Source of the DNA: Candidatus Gastranaerophilales bacterium
Lineage (GTDB): Bacteria > Cyanobacteriota > Vampirovibrionia > Gastranaerophilales > Gastranaerophilaceae
Direction of reading: 5' to 3'
Assembly: GCA_944326675.1 (NCBI GenBank)
Contig: CALVET010000065.1
Coordinates: 1 to 58,961 of the forward strand
Length of the DNA: 58,961 nucleotides
The position numbers and the translations under genes are program-made. Below the pieces are notes generated by a model that saw nothing but the letters and a program-made list of their open reading frames with translations, made no database searches and was not told the origin of the DNA. Positions 16,012 through 24,301 of this stretch are shown here, in pieces. How positions within the stretch are numbered: the first letter of the stretch is position 1; every line of letters starts with the position of its first letter.

Positions 16012-18533
16012 AATTGACTATGCAAGCTTTTGGAGCATATCCTAATTTGGTTGAAATTCCTTTTGAAAAGCTTGGAGCTGATAATATTTATCTTGTATAT
16101 GGCGCCACAGGCTCAGGCAAAACCACAATTTTTGATGCAATTTCTTATGCTTTATTTTCTGTTCCTTCAGGTCAATATAGAAAAAATCTCAGCCTTAGGA
16201 GCCATTTTGCTTCTGATGATGTAGAAACCTATGTTCAATTTGAGTTTTTGTATAAAGGTGAAAAATATACAGTTTTTAGAAATATCAAGTTAAATAAAGG
16301 TAAAATAAAAACTTCTGCTTTAGTTACTCTGCCTGATTCAAGAACAATAGTCGGAAATAAAGAAGTGGATAATTTTATAGTTGATTTATTTGGGATTAAT
16401 GCTTCTCAATTCAGTCAAATTGCGCTATTAGCGCAAGGTGAATTTATGAAGTTGTTAAACGCAGATACAAAAACCAGAAGTGAAATTTTTAGAAATATTT
16501 TTAAAACAAACGATTATAAGCTTTTTCAAGAAAAATTAAAATCATTTGCAATTATTTATCGTAAATCTTTTGAAGAAATTAAAAGTTCAATTATTCAATA
16601 TTGTACCTCTATAGAATCAAATAATGATATTTTAAATAAATATATTGAAAATTATTCTGATAATTTTTTTTTTTTTTTTTTTGATGAATTTTTAAAGTTG
16701 ATTGACGAACAAAACAATTTAGATAAAATTGAGCTTTCTTCAATAACAGATTTATTATCGGATATTGAAAAAGCAATAATCGAAAATGAAAAAAAATTAC
16801 AACTGGTTCAAAATAGGCAAAAGTTAACTTCAGAAAAAGAAAATTTATTATTAAAATTAAAAAACCAAAAAGAGGTTTTTAAAAAAATAGAAAATGAATA
16901 TTCCAAGATAAATTTAAAAGAAAATAAAGAAAAAGAGTTGATTTTAGAAATCGAAAAATCAAAACAGGATTATGAAAATTCAATTTTGATAAAAAATTTA
17001 GAAAATAAAAATAAAATTTTTAGCAACGATTTAAAAGAAAATGAAAAAAAATCAAAAGAAATTTTTGAAAAAATTGAAAATTTTAAATGTAATTATTTAA
17101 AATTTATTATTAATGATTATTTAAATTTGTGTGAAAAATTAGAAAAATCACAAGATGAATTTTTAAATTTTAAAAAAGAATATGATGATTTAAATAGTTT
17201 ATATAACGTTGAATATAATAAATATCTATCTTCTCAAGCAGGTGTTTTAGCTAAGACTCTTAAGGAAAATACCCCTTGTCCTGTTTGCGGTTCAATCAAT
17301 CATCCTAAGGTTGCAGAATTATCTGATGAAATAATTTCAAAAAACGAATTGGATAAAATTAAAATTAATCTTGATAAAAAATCAAAAATTTTAAATGAAA
17401 AATCTGAAAGTTGTTTAATTTTTAATGAAAAAAAAGAGCAAAAATTTTTAGAATTTAAAAATGAATCTAAGAGATTTAAAATCAAAATTCCTATTGAAAA
17501 ATATGAAATAAATGATTTGGATTATTTATCAAAAATTGAAGAATTAGAAAAATTAAACGAAAAAGTTCTTGAAAATAGCCAGCTATTAAATATTGAAATT
17601 GAAAAAAATTCAACACAAATCAATATGTTGAATAAAAATCTAAAAAATACGGATATTGATAAAAATCTTGAGATATATAAAAATCTAAAAATCGAAAAAG
17701 ATAAAATATCATCTGAAATTAAATTAATTAAAGAAAAATTTGAAGAAGAAAAAAATTTATATAATGAATTAAAAATAAATATCGAAGTAATTGAAAAACA
17801 AATTGAAGAATTTTCAAAAATAAAAACTCTCTCATCAGATGTAATTTCTCAATTTATAGTAAATGATAAATTAAAAAAAGATAAATTAAATTCTGAATAT
17901 AGTTTAATAAATGCAAGATTATCAAATAACAAAAAAAATCTTGTAAAATTAAAAGAGGGTTATAAAAAATATATTGAAATTGAGAAAAAATATATTGAAT
18001 ATGATACTTTATCTAGATGTGCTAACGGTGATATAGCAGGAAAACCAAAAATCGAATTTGAGCAATACATTCAAGCTTACTATCTTGATATGGTTTTATT
18101 TGAGGCAAATAAAAGATTTAAAGTTATGACAAAAAATCAATTTCAATTGCTAAGAAAAACGGATTTTACTTCTATTCAATCTAAAGAAAGTCTTGAGCTT
18201 GAGGTTATGGATTTTCATACGTTTAAAAAAAGAAGCACAAAATCTTTATCGGGAGGAGAAAGCTTCATGGCTGCTTTAAGCTTGGCTTTAGGTTTATCTG
18301 ATTGTATAAGCAACTATTCAAATGTTTCTATCGATGCTTTATTTATAGATGAAGGTTTTGGTTCTCTTGATTATAATACTTTGCAGACTGCAATGGATGT
18401 CATTATGGAGCTGTCTTTATCAAATAAACTGGTTGGAATAATATCTCATGTAGAAGATTTGAAATCAAGAATTCAAAATCAAATTTTAACTTCAAAAACA
18501 GATAAAGGCTCTTTTGTTGAGTTAAGTTTTTAA
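15999..18533 (+). CDS. sbcC: SbcC ATPase subunit (Rad50-type SMC-like protein)
   Basis: SbcC is the ATP-binding, DNA-tethering partner of SbcD. Walker A is YGATGSGKTTIFDAI (about residue 34), the coiled coil runs from about 180 to 700, the zinc hook CPVCG sits at its apex (about 427), the ABC signature KSLSGGESFMAAL is near 749, and Walker B DALFIDEGFGSLD follows. At 844 residues it is shorter than E. coli SbcC (1048) because the coiled coil is shorter. An AAGGAGG Shine-Dalgarno precedes the ATG at 15999. The gene contains a 19-T homopolymer encoding six phenylalanines in the N-terminal coiled coil, which is unusual for a heptad-based region and prone to frameshift. Confidence 0.95.
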   Translation: MRPLKLTMQAFGAYPNLVEIPFEKLGADNIYLVYGATGSGKTTIFDAISYALFSVPSGQYRKNLSLRSHFASDDVETYVQFEFLYKGEKYTVFRNIKLNKGKIKTSALVTLPDSRTIVGNKEVDNFIVDLFGINASQFSQIALLAQGEFMKLLNADTKTRSEIFRNIFKTNDYKLFQEKLKSFAIIYRKSFEEIKSSIIQYCTSIESNNDILNKYIENYSDNFFFFFFDEFLKLIDEQNNLDKIELSSITDLLSDIEKAIIENEKKLQLVQNRQKLTSEKENLLLKLKNQKEVFKKIENEYSKINLKENKEKELILEIEKSKQDYENSILIKNLENKNKIFSNDLKENEKKSKEIFEKIENFKCNYLKFIINDYLNLCEKLEKSQDEFLNFKKEYDDLNSLYNVEYNKYLSSQAGVLAKTLKENTPCPVCGSINHPKVAELSDEIISKNELDKIKINLDKKSKILNEKSESCLIFNEKKEQKFLEFKNESKRFKIKIPIEKYEINDLDYLSKIEELEKLNEKVLENSQLLNIEIEKNSTQINMLNKNLKNTDIDKNLEIYKNLKIEKDKISSEIKLIKEKFEEEKNLYNELKINIEVIEKQIEEFSKIKTLSSDVISQFIVNDKLKKDKLNSEYSLINARLSNNKKNLVKLKEGYKKYIEIEKKYIEYDTLSRCANGDIAGKPKIEFEQYIQAYYLDMVLFEANKRFKVMTKNQFQLLRKTDFTSIQSKESLELEVMDFHTFKKRSTKSLSGGESFMAALSLALGLSDCISNYSNVSIDALFIDEGFGSLDYNTLQTAMDVIMELSLSNKLVGIISHVEDLKSRIQNQILTSKTDKGSFVELSF
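16664..16682 (+). repeat. 19-T homopolymer inside sbcC
   Basis: Nineteen consecutive T residues, read as the last base of an Asn codon plus six Phe codons (residues 223-228). It is the longest mononucleotide run I see in the window. Gain or loss of one or two bases would truncate SbcC after about a quarter of its length. Confidence 0.95.
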
Positions 18534-18571
18534 ATTTCTTTATGATAAAATGTTATTATCTGGAGGATGAT

Positions 18572-19795
18572 ATGAAAAATATTAAAAAAATCACTGATGA
18601 CTTATATTATATCGGCTGTAATGATAGAAGAATTGAACTTTTTGAAAATGTTTATCCTGTCTGTGACGGGGTTTCATATAACACTTATTTTTTAAAAGAT
18701 GATAAAACTGTTTTGTTTGATACTATTGATAAACATGTTGCAGAACAGTTTTTTGAAAATTTAGAATATTTACTTCAGGGAAAACCCCTCGATTATTTAT
18801 TCTTACACCATTTAGAGCCTGATCATGGGGCTTTAATTAAAGAGGTAATAGAAAAATACCCAGGTGTAAAAATCGTTGCAAATGCTAAAATTAAACAAAT
18901 GTTGTATCAATTTTTTGAATTTGATATTGATATTGAGTCAAATTTTCATATCGTCAAAGAAGGCGATACAATTAAAACAGGTAAACACGAATTTACTTTT
19001 TTAATGGCTCCTATGGTGCATTGGCCTGAGGTAATGGTTAGTTATGATAAAACAGATATGGTTCTGTTTTCTGCTGATGCATTTGGTTCTTTTGGTGCTT
19101 TGAGCGGTAATATTTTTGACGATGAAGTAAATTTCCACGAAAAAATCAGTGAATACAGAAGATATTATTCAAATATTGTAGGTAAATACGGTCAGCAAGT
19201 TAACATGCTTTTAAATAAGGCTAAAAATCTTGAAATTGAAATGATTTGCCCTTTGCATGGCTTAATTATAAGAAAACATATTGCAAAAATGTTTGAAAAA
19301 TATATTCTTTGGGCAAATTATCTTCCTGAGGAAAAATCAGTCTTAATTGCTTATGCAAGTGTATACGGCGGTACTCAAAATGCTGCTGAAGTATTAAGTT
19401 ATAAGCTTTCTGATTTGGGTGTAAAAAATATGAAAATGTATGATGTATCTAAAACCCACAGATCTTTTATTTTGTCGGATGCGTTTAAATATTCTCATAT
19501 TGTTATTGCTTCAACAACATATAATAACGGTGTTTTTGTAAATATGGAACACTTTATATCTGATATTATAAAACACAATTTGCAAAACAGAACTTATGCA
19601 ATTATTGAAAACGGTTCTTGGGCCTGCAATTGTGGAAATTCAATTCAAGATATGTTGTCTCAATTAAAGGGAAGTAATTTTATAGAAAATAAACTTACAA
19701 TTAAATCTTCAATTAAAAGAGAGCAGGAAGCCGATATTGAAAATCTGGCAAAAGAAATTAAAAAAAGCATTGATGATTTACAAGGTAAAAATTAA
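18572..19795 (+). CDS. Class A flavodiiron protein (FprA/FDP)
   Basis: A 407-residue two-domain protein: an N-terminal metallo-beta-lactamase-like diiron domain and a C-terminal flavodoxin domain (FMN-binding start IAYASVYGGTQNAAEVL). The diiron ligands are complete: HHLEPDHG (H80, E82, D84, H85), VHWPE, SADAFGSFG and CPLHG. The family reduces O2 to water and/or NO to N2O in anaerobes, usually with rubredoxin as electron donor; no rubredoxin gene is adjacent. The ATG at 18572 follows a GGAGGATGAT Shine-Dalgarno, so it is preferred to the upstream in-frame ATG at 18542. The gene ends at a bidirectional terminator shared with the convergent acyl-CoA synthetase. Confidence 0.93.
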   Translation: MKNIKKITDDLYYIGCNDRRIELFENVYPVCDGVSYNTYFLKDDKTVLFDTIDKHVAEQFFENLEYLLQGKPLDYLFLHHLEPDHGALIKEVIEKYPGVKIVANAKIKQMLYQFFEFDIDIESNFHIVKEGDTIKTGKHEFTFLMAPMVHWPEVMVSYDKTDMVLFSADAFGSFGALSGNIFDDEVNFHEKISEYRRYYSNIVGKYGQQVNMLLNKAKNLEIEMICPLHGLIIRKHIAKMFEKYILWANYLPEEKSVLIAYASVYGGTQNAAEVLSYKLSDLGVKNMKMYDVSKTHRSFILSDAFKYSHIVIASTTYNNGVFVNMEHFISDIIKHNLQNRTYAIIENGSWACNCGNSIQDMLSQLKGSNFIENKLTIKSSIKREQEADIENLAKEIKKSIDDLQGKN

Positions 19796-19800
19796 TAATA

Positions 19801-19830
19801 AAAAAGCCCTTTATTTAAAAGGGCTTTTTT
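19801..19830. terminator. Bidirectional rho-independent terminator
   Basis: An A-tract and 7-bp core AGCCCTT pair with AAGGGCT across a loop of about seven bases, followed by a T-tract. It separates the convergent flavodiiron and acyl-CoA synthetase genes and works in either reading direction. Confidence 0.9.
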
Positions 19831-19836
19831 ATTGCT

Positions 19837-21495
19837 TTATACCGGTTGGGGTATTTTAGCTTTTTTTCTTGATATTTTTGAAATTCCTGTTCTTGGAAGC
19901 GGCGTTCTTGTAACAATTATAGAATTAGGACGTTTATAGCTTGATAATTCAAGAGAAAGTTTTTTAACTTCTGCTCTTATTAAGTTATTTAGTTCTTTAT
20001 CATCAGGATATTTTTCCACAATTTCTTTTTTGGGATATATTTTTACAACAATTTCTTCCCTGCCTTGTTTTGAACCTGTTTTTATAATGTCTGAATATAC
20101 GAGGGCTTCTTCAATTAACGGACTTTTTAACAATACTGCTTCAACTTCTTCAGGGAAAACTTTCTTGCCTCCTGAAAGTACAATCATATTTTTAATTCTG
20201 CCTGTTATATATACGTATCCGTGTGAGTCTATTTTGGCAATATCGCCTGTTCTTAGCCATCCGTCTTCCATGATTGCTTCTTTTGTGAGTTCAGGCTTAT
20301 TATAATAACCTTTCATTATGTTGTCACCAAGCATTTGAAGCTCATGGGTTTCTTTGTCTATTCTTACTTTAACGTTGCTTATCGGTTTACCGACAGAGCC
20401 GAGTTTTCTGTGTTTTTCTGTGTTCATTGTTATAATCGGACTCGCTTCAGACAATCCGTATACTTCATAAATACTGATTCCTATTGCTTCAAAGAATTTT
20501 GCCACTTCTATATCCAGTGGTGCACCTCCGGACATAAAACCTTTGAATTTGCCGCCGAACTTTCTTTTTAGCTCGCTGAACATAATCTTTGAAAGCCATC
20601 TTGTTTTGGCTGCTCTGCCGATAGCATATTTAAAATTGAACCATAGTTTTTTAAATGGCCCGTACTGTTTAATTTCAGATTCCAGAGTTGTTTTCATTAG
20701 TTTTAAAAATGCAGGAACTGCAACCATGAAAGTTATCTTCTTTTCTTGCATTATTTGGAAGATATCTTTTGGTTTAAGACTGTTTGAATAGTATATTGAA
20801 GCACCTTTATTTAAAAATGACATAAAGCCTACGGAAATTTCAAAAAGGTGATTCATGGGAAGAATTGAAAGCATGGCATCTTCTGAATTAAAGTTGAAGC
20901 ATTTTCCAACGGCAATAACTTGTGAGAGAATATTGCGATATGTGATTTCTACCCCTTTAGGGTTACCCGTAGTGCCTGATGTATAGACTATTAGAGCTGT
21001 TTTATCAAGACTTCTGTGGCGCCATTTTTTATCAGGCATATCTTCAAGTGTGTGTAAATTTACATAGTTCTTGTTGGCACCTTTGCCGTCAATAATAATT
21101 ATATGCTCTATTGATGAAATCATCTCTTTTAATTTAACGGCATCACTTAAATGTGCGCTTGATACAAGAATTGCCCTTGGCATACAGTCTGATAGAATGT
21201 GATTTAGTTCGTGTATAGTTAGTTTTATATCCAGCGGTACGCTTACTACCCCTGATAATACATTAGCAAATAATGTTGCGCCTAATTCAGGCATAGATTC
21301 AGAAAGAATTGCTACTTTATCGCCTTTTTTTAAACCTATATCAATCATATAGCTTGCAAGTTTTCTGGATAATATACTTAAACCTTTAAATGTCATCTCG
21401 TTCCAGCCTAAGTTAGAACGAATTCCAAGAGCAATGTGGTCTTCCAGTTCTTTTGTTCTTTTTTCTATAAATGACAATAAATTTGTTGTTTCCAT
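19837..21495 (-). CDS. AMP-forming long-chain acyl-CoA synthetase/acyl-ACP ligase-like
   Basis: A 552-residue ANL-superfamily adenylating enzyme. The P-loop-like motif VYTSGTTGNPKGVEITYRN, the motif YGLSEASPIITMN, and the hinge TGDIAKIDSHGYVYITGR are all intact. The C-terminal lysine motif LPRTGISKISRKK carries the lysine needed for adenylation. The family activates fatty acids with ATP for lipid synthesis or turnover; in Cyanobacteria the homologue recycles free fatty acids as acyl-ACP. No other fatty-acid gene is adjacent, so the exact acceptor (CoA or ACP) is open. A GGGGAGAAG Shine-Dalgarno lies upstream of the ATG. Confidence 0.85.
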   Translation of the reverse strand: METTNLLSFIEKRTKELEDHIALGIRSNLGWNEMTFKGLSILSRKLASYMIDIGLKKGDKVAILSESMPELGATLFANVLSGVVSVPLDIKLTIHELNHILSDCMPRAILVSSAHLSDAVKLKEMISSIEHIIIIDGKGANKNYVNLHTLEDMPDKKWRHRSLDKTALIVYTSGTTGNPKGVEITYRNILSQVIAVGKCFNFNSEDAMLSILPMNHLFEISVGFMSFLNKGASIYYSNSLKPKDIFQIMQEKKITFMVAVPAFLKLMKTTLESEIKQYGPFKKLWFNFKYAIGRAAKTRWLSKIMFSELKRKFGGKFKGFMSGGAPLDIEVAKFFEAIGISIYEVYGLSEASPIITMNTEKHRKLGSVGKPISNVKVRIDKETHELQMLGDNIMKGYYNKPELTKEAIMEDGWLRTGDIAKIDSHGYVYITGRIKNMIVLSGGKKVFPEEVEAVLLKSPLIEEALVYSDIIKTGSKQGREEIVVKIYPKKEIVEKYPDDKELNNLIRAEVKKLSLELSSYKRPNSIIVTRTPLPRTGISKISRKKAKIPQPV

Positions 21496-21625
21496 GCTTT
21501 TTATTCTTCTCCCCTAAATTGCTTATTATTATTATATATTAATTTTTTAAAAAATAGTCTAAATATTTGTAAATTTATACATTTGTTGATGTTATAATTG
21601 CAGTATTTTAAAGGAGATGTTATTA

Positions 21626-22138
21626 ATGATTGAAATGAGAGTCATGGGTATTGCTTTGGATACTCGTTCGGGTTCACCCATTGTTGTATTAAATGATTTA
21701 GATAACAGGAAAGCCTTGCCTATTTGGATTGGTTCCGCTGAGGCAAGTGCTATAATAAGAAAGATTGAAAATATTCCTTCATCAAGACCCATGACACATG
21801 ATTTGTTTTTGGATATTGCAAAACAATCCGAATTTTCAATAACAAAAGTCGAAATAAATGATGTCGATGATCAAACTTATTTTTCAACTATCTACATGTA
21901 TAATGAAAAATTACAAAAAGAGCTTCAAATAGATTCTCGTCCTTCTGATGCAATTGCTATTGCTCTCAGAGCAGATGTACCGATATTTGTAAGTTCTGCA
22001 GTTTTGGCTGTCGGTTCTGTTTCAACGGATGTTGAAAAAGATGAACAAGAAGCTCAAGAGTTCAAAGACTTTATTCAAGATATTAAACCCTCTGATTTTG
22101 AAAAGTTATTGAAAAAGAATTTTGAGTCCGATCAATAA
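21626..22138 (+). CDS. Bifunctional nuclease family protein (DUF151)
   Basis: A 170-residue protein. The DUF151/BFN domain (PF02577) fills residues 1-135: MRVMGIALDTRSGSPIVVL, ALPIWIGSAEASAI and SRPSDAIAIALRADVPIFVS are strongly characteristic. Members in plants and bacteria were reported to have DNase/RNase activity; the physiological role is not settled. The C-terminal 35 residues are acidic and helical, similar to the UVR-like extension often found in this family. The start at 21626 lies nine bases after AAGGAG; the upstream in-frame ATG at 21617 would touch the Shine-Dalgarno and is rejected. Divergent from the acyl-CoA synthetase gene. Confidence 0.88.
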   Translation: MIEMRVMGIALDTRSGSPIVVLNDLDNRKALPIWIGSAEASAIIRKIENIPSSRPMTHDLFLDIAKQSEFSITKVEINDVDDQTYFSTIYMYNEKLQKELQIDSRPSDAIAIALRADVPIFVSSAVLAVGSVSTDVEKDEQEAQEFKDFIQDIKPSDFEKLLKKNFESDQ

Positions 22139-22279
22139 ACTCCATCTTGTGTCATTGAAAGACAGACATTGTCTTAGGTACTTTCTTTTAATAGCTCTTA
22201 AACCGATTGAATAAAATGTTGTATTATTTTTATTTTCCATGGTATCTTATTAATGTAAAATTTTAAAAAGGCAACAAAA

Positions 22280-22492
22280 ATGGATAAAGTAACAAAAGAT
22301 ATGGGTATAATGGATATTGTGACAAAACATCCTGAAACTTTGGAAGTATTTGCACAATATAACATGGGTTGTATCGGCTGTGCGGCAGCAAGATTTGAAA
22401 ACCTTGAAGCAGGCGCAAAGGTACACGGAATTGATCCGGATGAAATGGTTAACGCCATGAATGAAGTTATTGAAAAAAATGCTGGACAATAA
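22280..22492 (+). CDS. DUF1858-domain small protein
   Basis: A 70-residue protein that consists of a single DUF1858 domain (the hybrid-cluster-associated disulfide domain, TIGR03980). Features are the start TKDMGIMDIVTKHPETLEVF and the central CIGCAAARFENLE motif with a CxxC pair. The domain is frequent in anaerobes and is linked with redox or metal-cluster proteins, but its function is unproven. An AAAAAGG Shine-Dalgarno precedes the ATG. No hybrid-cluster protein gene is adjacent; tRNA-Leu follows downstream. Confidence 0.85.
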   Translation: MDKVTKDMGIMDIVTKHPETLEVFAQYNMGCIGCAAARFENLEAGAKVHGIDPDEMVNAMNEVIEKNAGQ

Positions 22493-22548
22493 TTTTTTTT
22501 CATAGTATTATAGCAGGGCACGGTAAAGTGCTTGAAAAATGAATATTT

Positions 22549-22635
22549 GCCCTGGTGGTGGAATCGGTAGACACGTCGGACTTAAAATCCGATGAGGCTA
22601 ATAACTTCGTGCCAGTTCAAGTCTGGCCCAGGGCA
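22549..22635 (+). tRNA. tRNA-Leu (anticodon UAA)
   Basis: An 87-base cloverleaf with a class II long variable arm. The acceptor arm GCCCTGG pairs with CCAGGGC, followed by discriminator A. The anticodon stem TCGGA/TCCGA frames the loop CTTAAAA, with anticodon TAA. The T arm is GCCAG-TTCAAGT-CTGGC. CCA is not encoded. This tRNA reads TTA and TTG, which are heavily used in this AT-rich sequence. Confidence 0.96.
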
Positions 22636-22639
22636 TTTT

Positions 22640-22666
22640 AAAACTCCGCTTATTGCGGAGTTTTTT
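22640..22666 (+). terminator. Terminator after tRNA-Leu
   Basis: The stem AAACTCCGC pairs with GCGGAGTTT around a short loop (TTATT region), followed by a T-tract. It lies five bases after the tRNA. Confidence 0.85.
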
Positions 22667-23082
22667 ATTTGTAATCATTTGAGCAATATGATTTTTTGTA
22701 AAATTTGTTATAATTATATTTATTATCATGCGTTTTATTATATTGACATGCACAAAGAAGAAAAAAGTGATGATTTATGTTAAGAAATGTTAAAATGAAT
22801 TTTATCAAAAATCAATAATGTTCAGTAACTTTACTTAAATAATTATTAAAAAACATCTTCTAAATCAAATAATGTAAGACAAACTATAAAAAAAATGGTA
22901 ATATAGCTAAGCAGTGTTTAAGAAAACGGCAATCTTATATAATATATAGAATGAAAAATAAAAATTATAAAAATATTCGTAACAAATTTTAAAAAATTAA
23001 CAACAAAATGGCAATTATTTTCAAAAAAATTATTTTATAAAATTATAGGTAATAGTGTGTAAAATGTTATTGGAGGAAATCA
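22667..23082. other. AT-rich intergenic region, 416 bases, no gene
   Basis: I see no supported coding region or structured RNA here. The only useful element is a TATAAT hexamer at 22938-22943 with no convincing -35 box, which could start a transcript of about 130 leader bases for the HEAT-repeat gene. A GGAGG Shine-Dalgarno lies just before that gene's ATG. A long leader could carry regulation, but no hairpin stands out. Confidence 0.5.
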
Positions 23083-23937
23083 ATGACAATTAGTGTGAAC
23101 AATCGCAAAAAATCAAGCAAAAAATCTTTTGATGAATTGGTTAATGATTTAAAAACTTCAAATTCAGAAAAAGTTAGATATAATGCGGCAAGAATTCTTG
23201 GCGAAATGGGCGATTTTAATGCAGTTGAACCCTTAATTGATGTATTGAAAAATGATAAAAACGGTTCCGTTCGTCTTTATGCAGCTCGTGCATTGGGTGA
23301 ACTTGGTGATACTACAGCAACTGAACCTTTGATTGAGTCTTTAAGACAAGACAGAAACGTTGATGTTCGTGTTCGTGCAGCGCGTGCTCTTGGTCGTTTG
23401 GGCGGTGAAATTGTTGTTGAACCGCTTGTGGAAGCTCTTAATGATGAAAACCCTCAAGTTTGTATTACTGCAACTGAAGCTTTAATTGAAATCGGCGATG
23501 TTGCTACAGATGCTTTAATTGCTTCACTTGACCATGAAAAAGTTAATGTACGTTGTGATGCAACTCGTGCACTTGGTGAAATAGGCAACCCAAAATGTGT
23601 TGATAAAATCATCAATATGTTAAAAGATGAATGGGTTAATGTTAGAATTTATGCAGTAACTTCTTTAGGTAAATTAAACGACAGAAAAGCAGTTCCCGGT
23701 CTTATTGAAGTTATGAAAAACGAAAAAGAAAATGATTTGGTTAGAGCTGGTGCTGCCGCTGCTCTTGGTGTTTTAAGAGATCAAAGAGCTTTACTTCCTT
23801 TGCGTGAATTAATAATTAATGCTGAAGAACTTGGTGAACTTGAAGATACAGCATTAAAATCTTTTAAAAAGATTATGGCAGCAAACTGGGAAGCTATGCA
23901 AGGTGCTCAAACAGTTAAAAAACCAAGCTTCTTTTAA
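23083..23937 (+). CDS. HEAT-repeat protein (PBS-lyase-type HEAT repeats)
   Basis: A 284-residue protein composed of about seven HEAT repeats of roughly 31 residues, each with the pattern VRxxAARALGELGD..AVEPLIxxL (for example SVRLYAARALGELGD and VRVRAARALGRLGG). In photosynthetic Cyanobacteria such repeats occur in phycobilin lyases (CpcE/F), but also in many unrelated scaffolds, and nothing here points to bilins. The N-terminal 15 residues are Ser/Lys-rich. A strong Shine-Dalgarno (TTGGAGGAAATCA) precedes the ATG, and arginine is written mainly CGT instead of the AGA favoured by most neighbours, suggesting high expression. It ends at a clear terminator. Confidence 0.85.
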   Translation: MTISVNNRKKSSKKSFDELVNDLKTSNSEKVRYNAARILGEMGDFNAVEPLIDVLKNDKNGSVRLYAARALGELGDTTATEPLIESLRQDRNVDVRVRAARALGRLGGEIVVEPLVEALNDENPQVCITATEALIEIGDVATDALIASLDHEKVNVRCDATRALGEIGNPKCVDKIINMLKDEWVNVRIYAVTSLGKLNDRKAVPGLIEVMKNEKENDLVRAGAAAALGVLRDQRALLPLRELIINAEELGELEDTALKSFKKIMAANWEAMQGAQTVKKPSFF

Positions 23938-23962
23938 TTAAATGCTTAAATATACATTAAAT

Positions 23963-23990
23963 AAAAAAGCCCTGATGTCAGGGCTTTTTT
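23963..23990. terminator. Bidirectional terminator after the HEAT-repeat gene
   Basis: A perfect stem AGCCCTGA/TCAGGGCT with a 2-base loop as drawn (likely four bases in practice), flanked by an A-tract and a T-tract. It separates the convergent HEAT-repeat and small secreted protein genes. Confidence 0.92.
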
Positions 23991-23997
23991 AATGTTA

Positions 23998-24285
23998 TTA
24001 TATTCTGTTGTGCCAAACTCCGCCTTGTCTATCTATAATTGCATCATAGAATGACCATAATCTGAAAACACCGGTTAAGCCTAATACTGCGTGAGTAATA
24101 TTTTTTTCGGCAGTTTGACCGTTAATTGCTTGACCAATTCCGGGCCAAACTAATAATGAACATAAAGATGCGCCCACACTTCTTGCTGAAACATGTCCAT
24201 CTGTACCATGTGTTCCTGCTGCAAGTACGGGGGTAGCCATAGTTAATAGCGCCATAAGTGCCATAATTGATAAAATCTTTTTCAT
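23998..24285 (-). CDS. Small exported protein with C-terminal hydrophobic segments
   Basis: A 95-residue protein with a signal peptide (MKKILSIMALMALLTMATPV, cleaved near VLAAG) and a 70-residue mature part. The mature part has a hydrophobic SLCSLLVWPGIGQAINGQ stretch and a second THAVLGLTGVFRLWSFYDAI stretch, a layout reminiscent of TM2-like domains though the match is loose. The GGAGG Shine-Dalgarno is excellent. It follows pepA by 16 bases and is probably the last gene of the trmFO-pepA transcript. No specific function is recognised. Confidence 0.7.
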   Translation of the reverse strand: MKKILSIMALMALLTMATPVLAAGTHGTDGHVSARSVGASLCSLLVWPGIGQAINGQTAEKNITHAVLGLTGVFRLWSFYDAIIDRQGGVWHNRI

Positions 24286-24301
24286 ACTTTCCTCCTTCTA
24301 A

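Noticed and set aside
22141..22200. Short inverted repeat GACA-N5-TGTC after the nuclease gene
   Set aside because: The arms are only four bases long and there is no T-run, so it is not a convincing terminator or operator.
22198..22521. Minus-strand frames opposite the DUF1858 gene
   Set aside because: Composition is that of an antisense shadow; the plus-strand gene has a family match and a Shine-Dalgarno.
23083..23937. HEAT-repeat protein as a phycobilin lyase relic
   Set aside because: HEAT repeats of this type occur in many proteins, and no bilin-related gene or cysteine pattern is seen.
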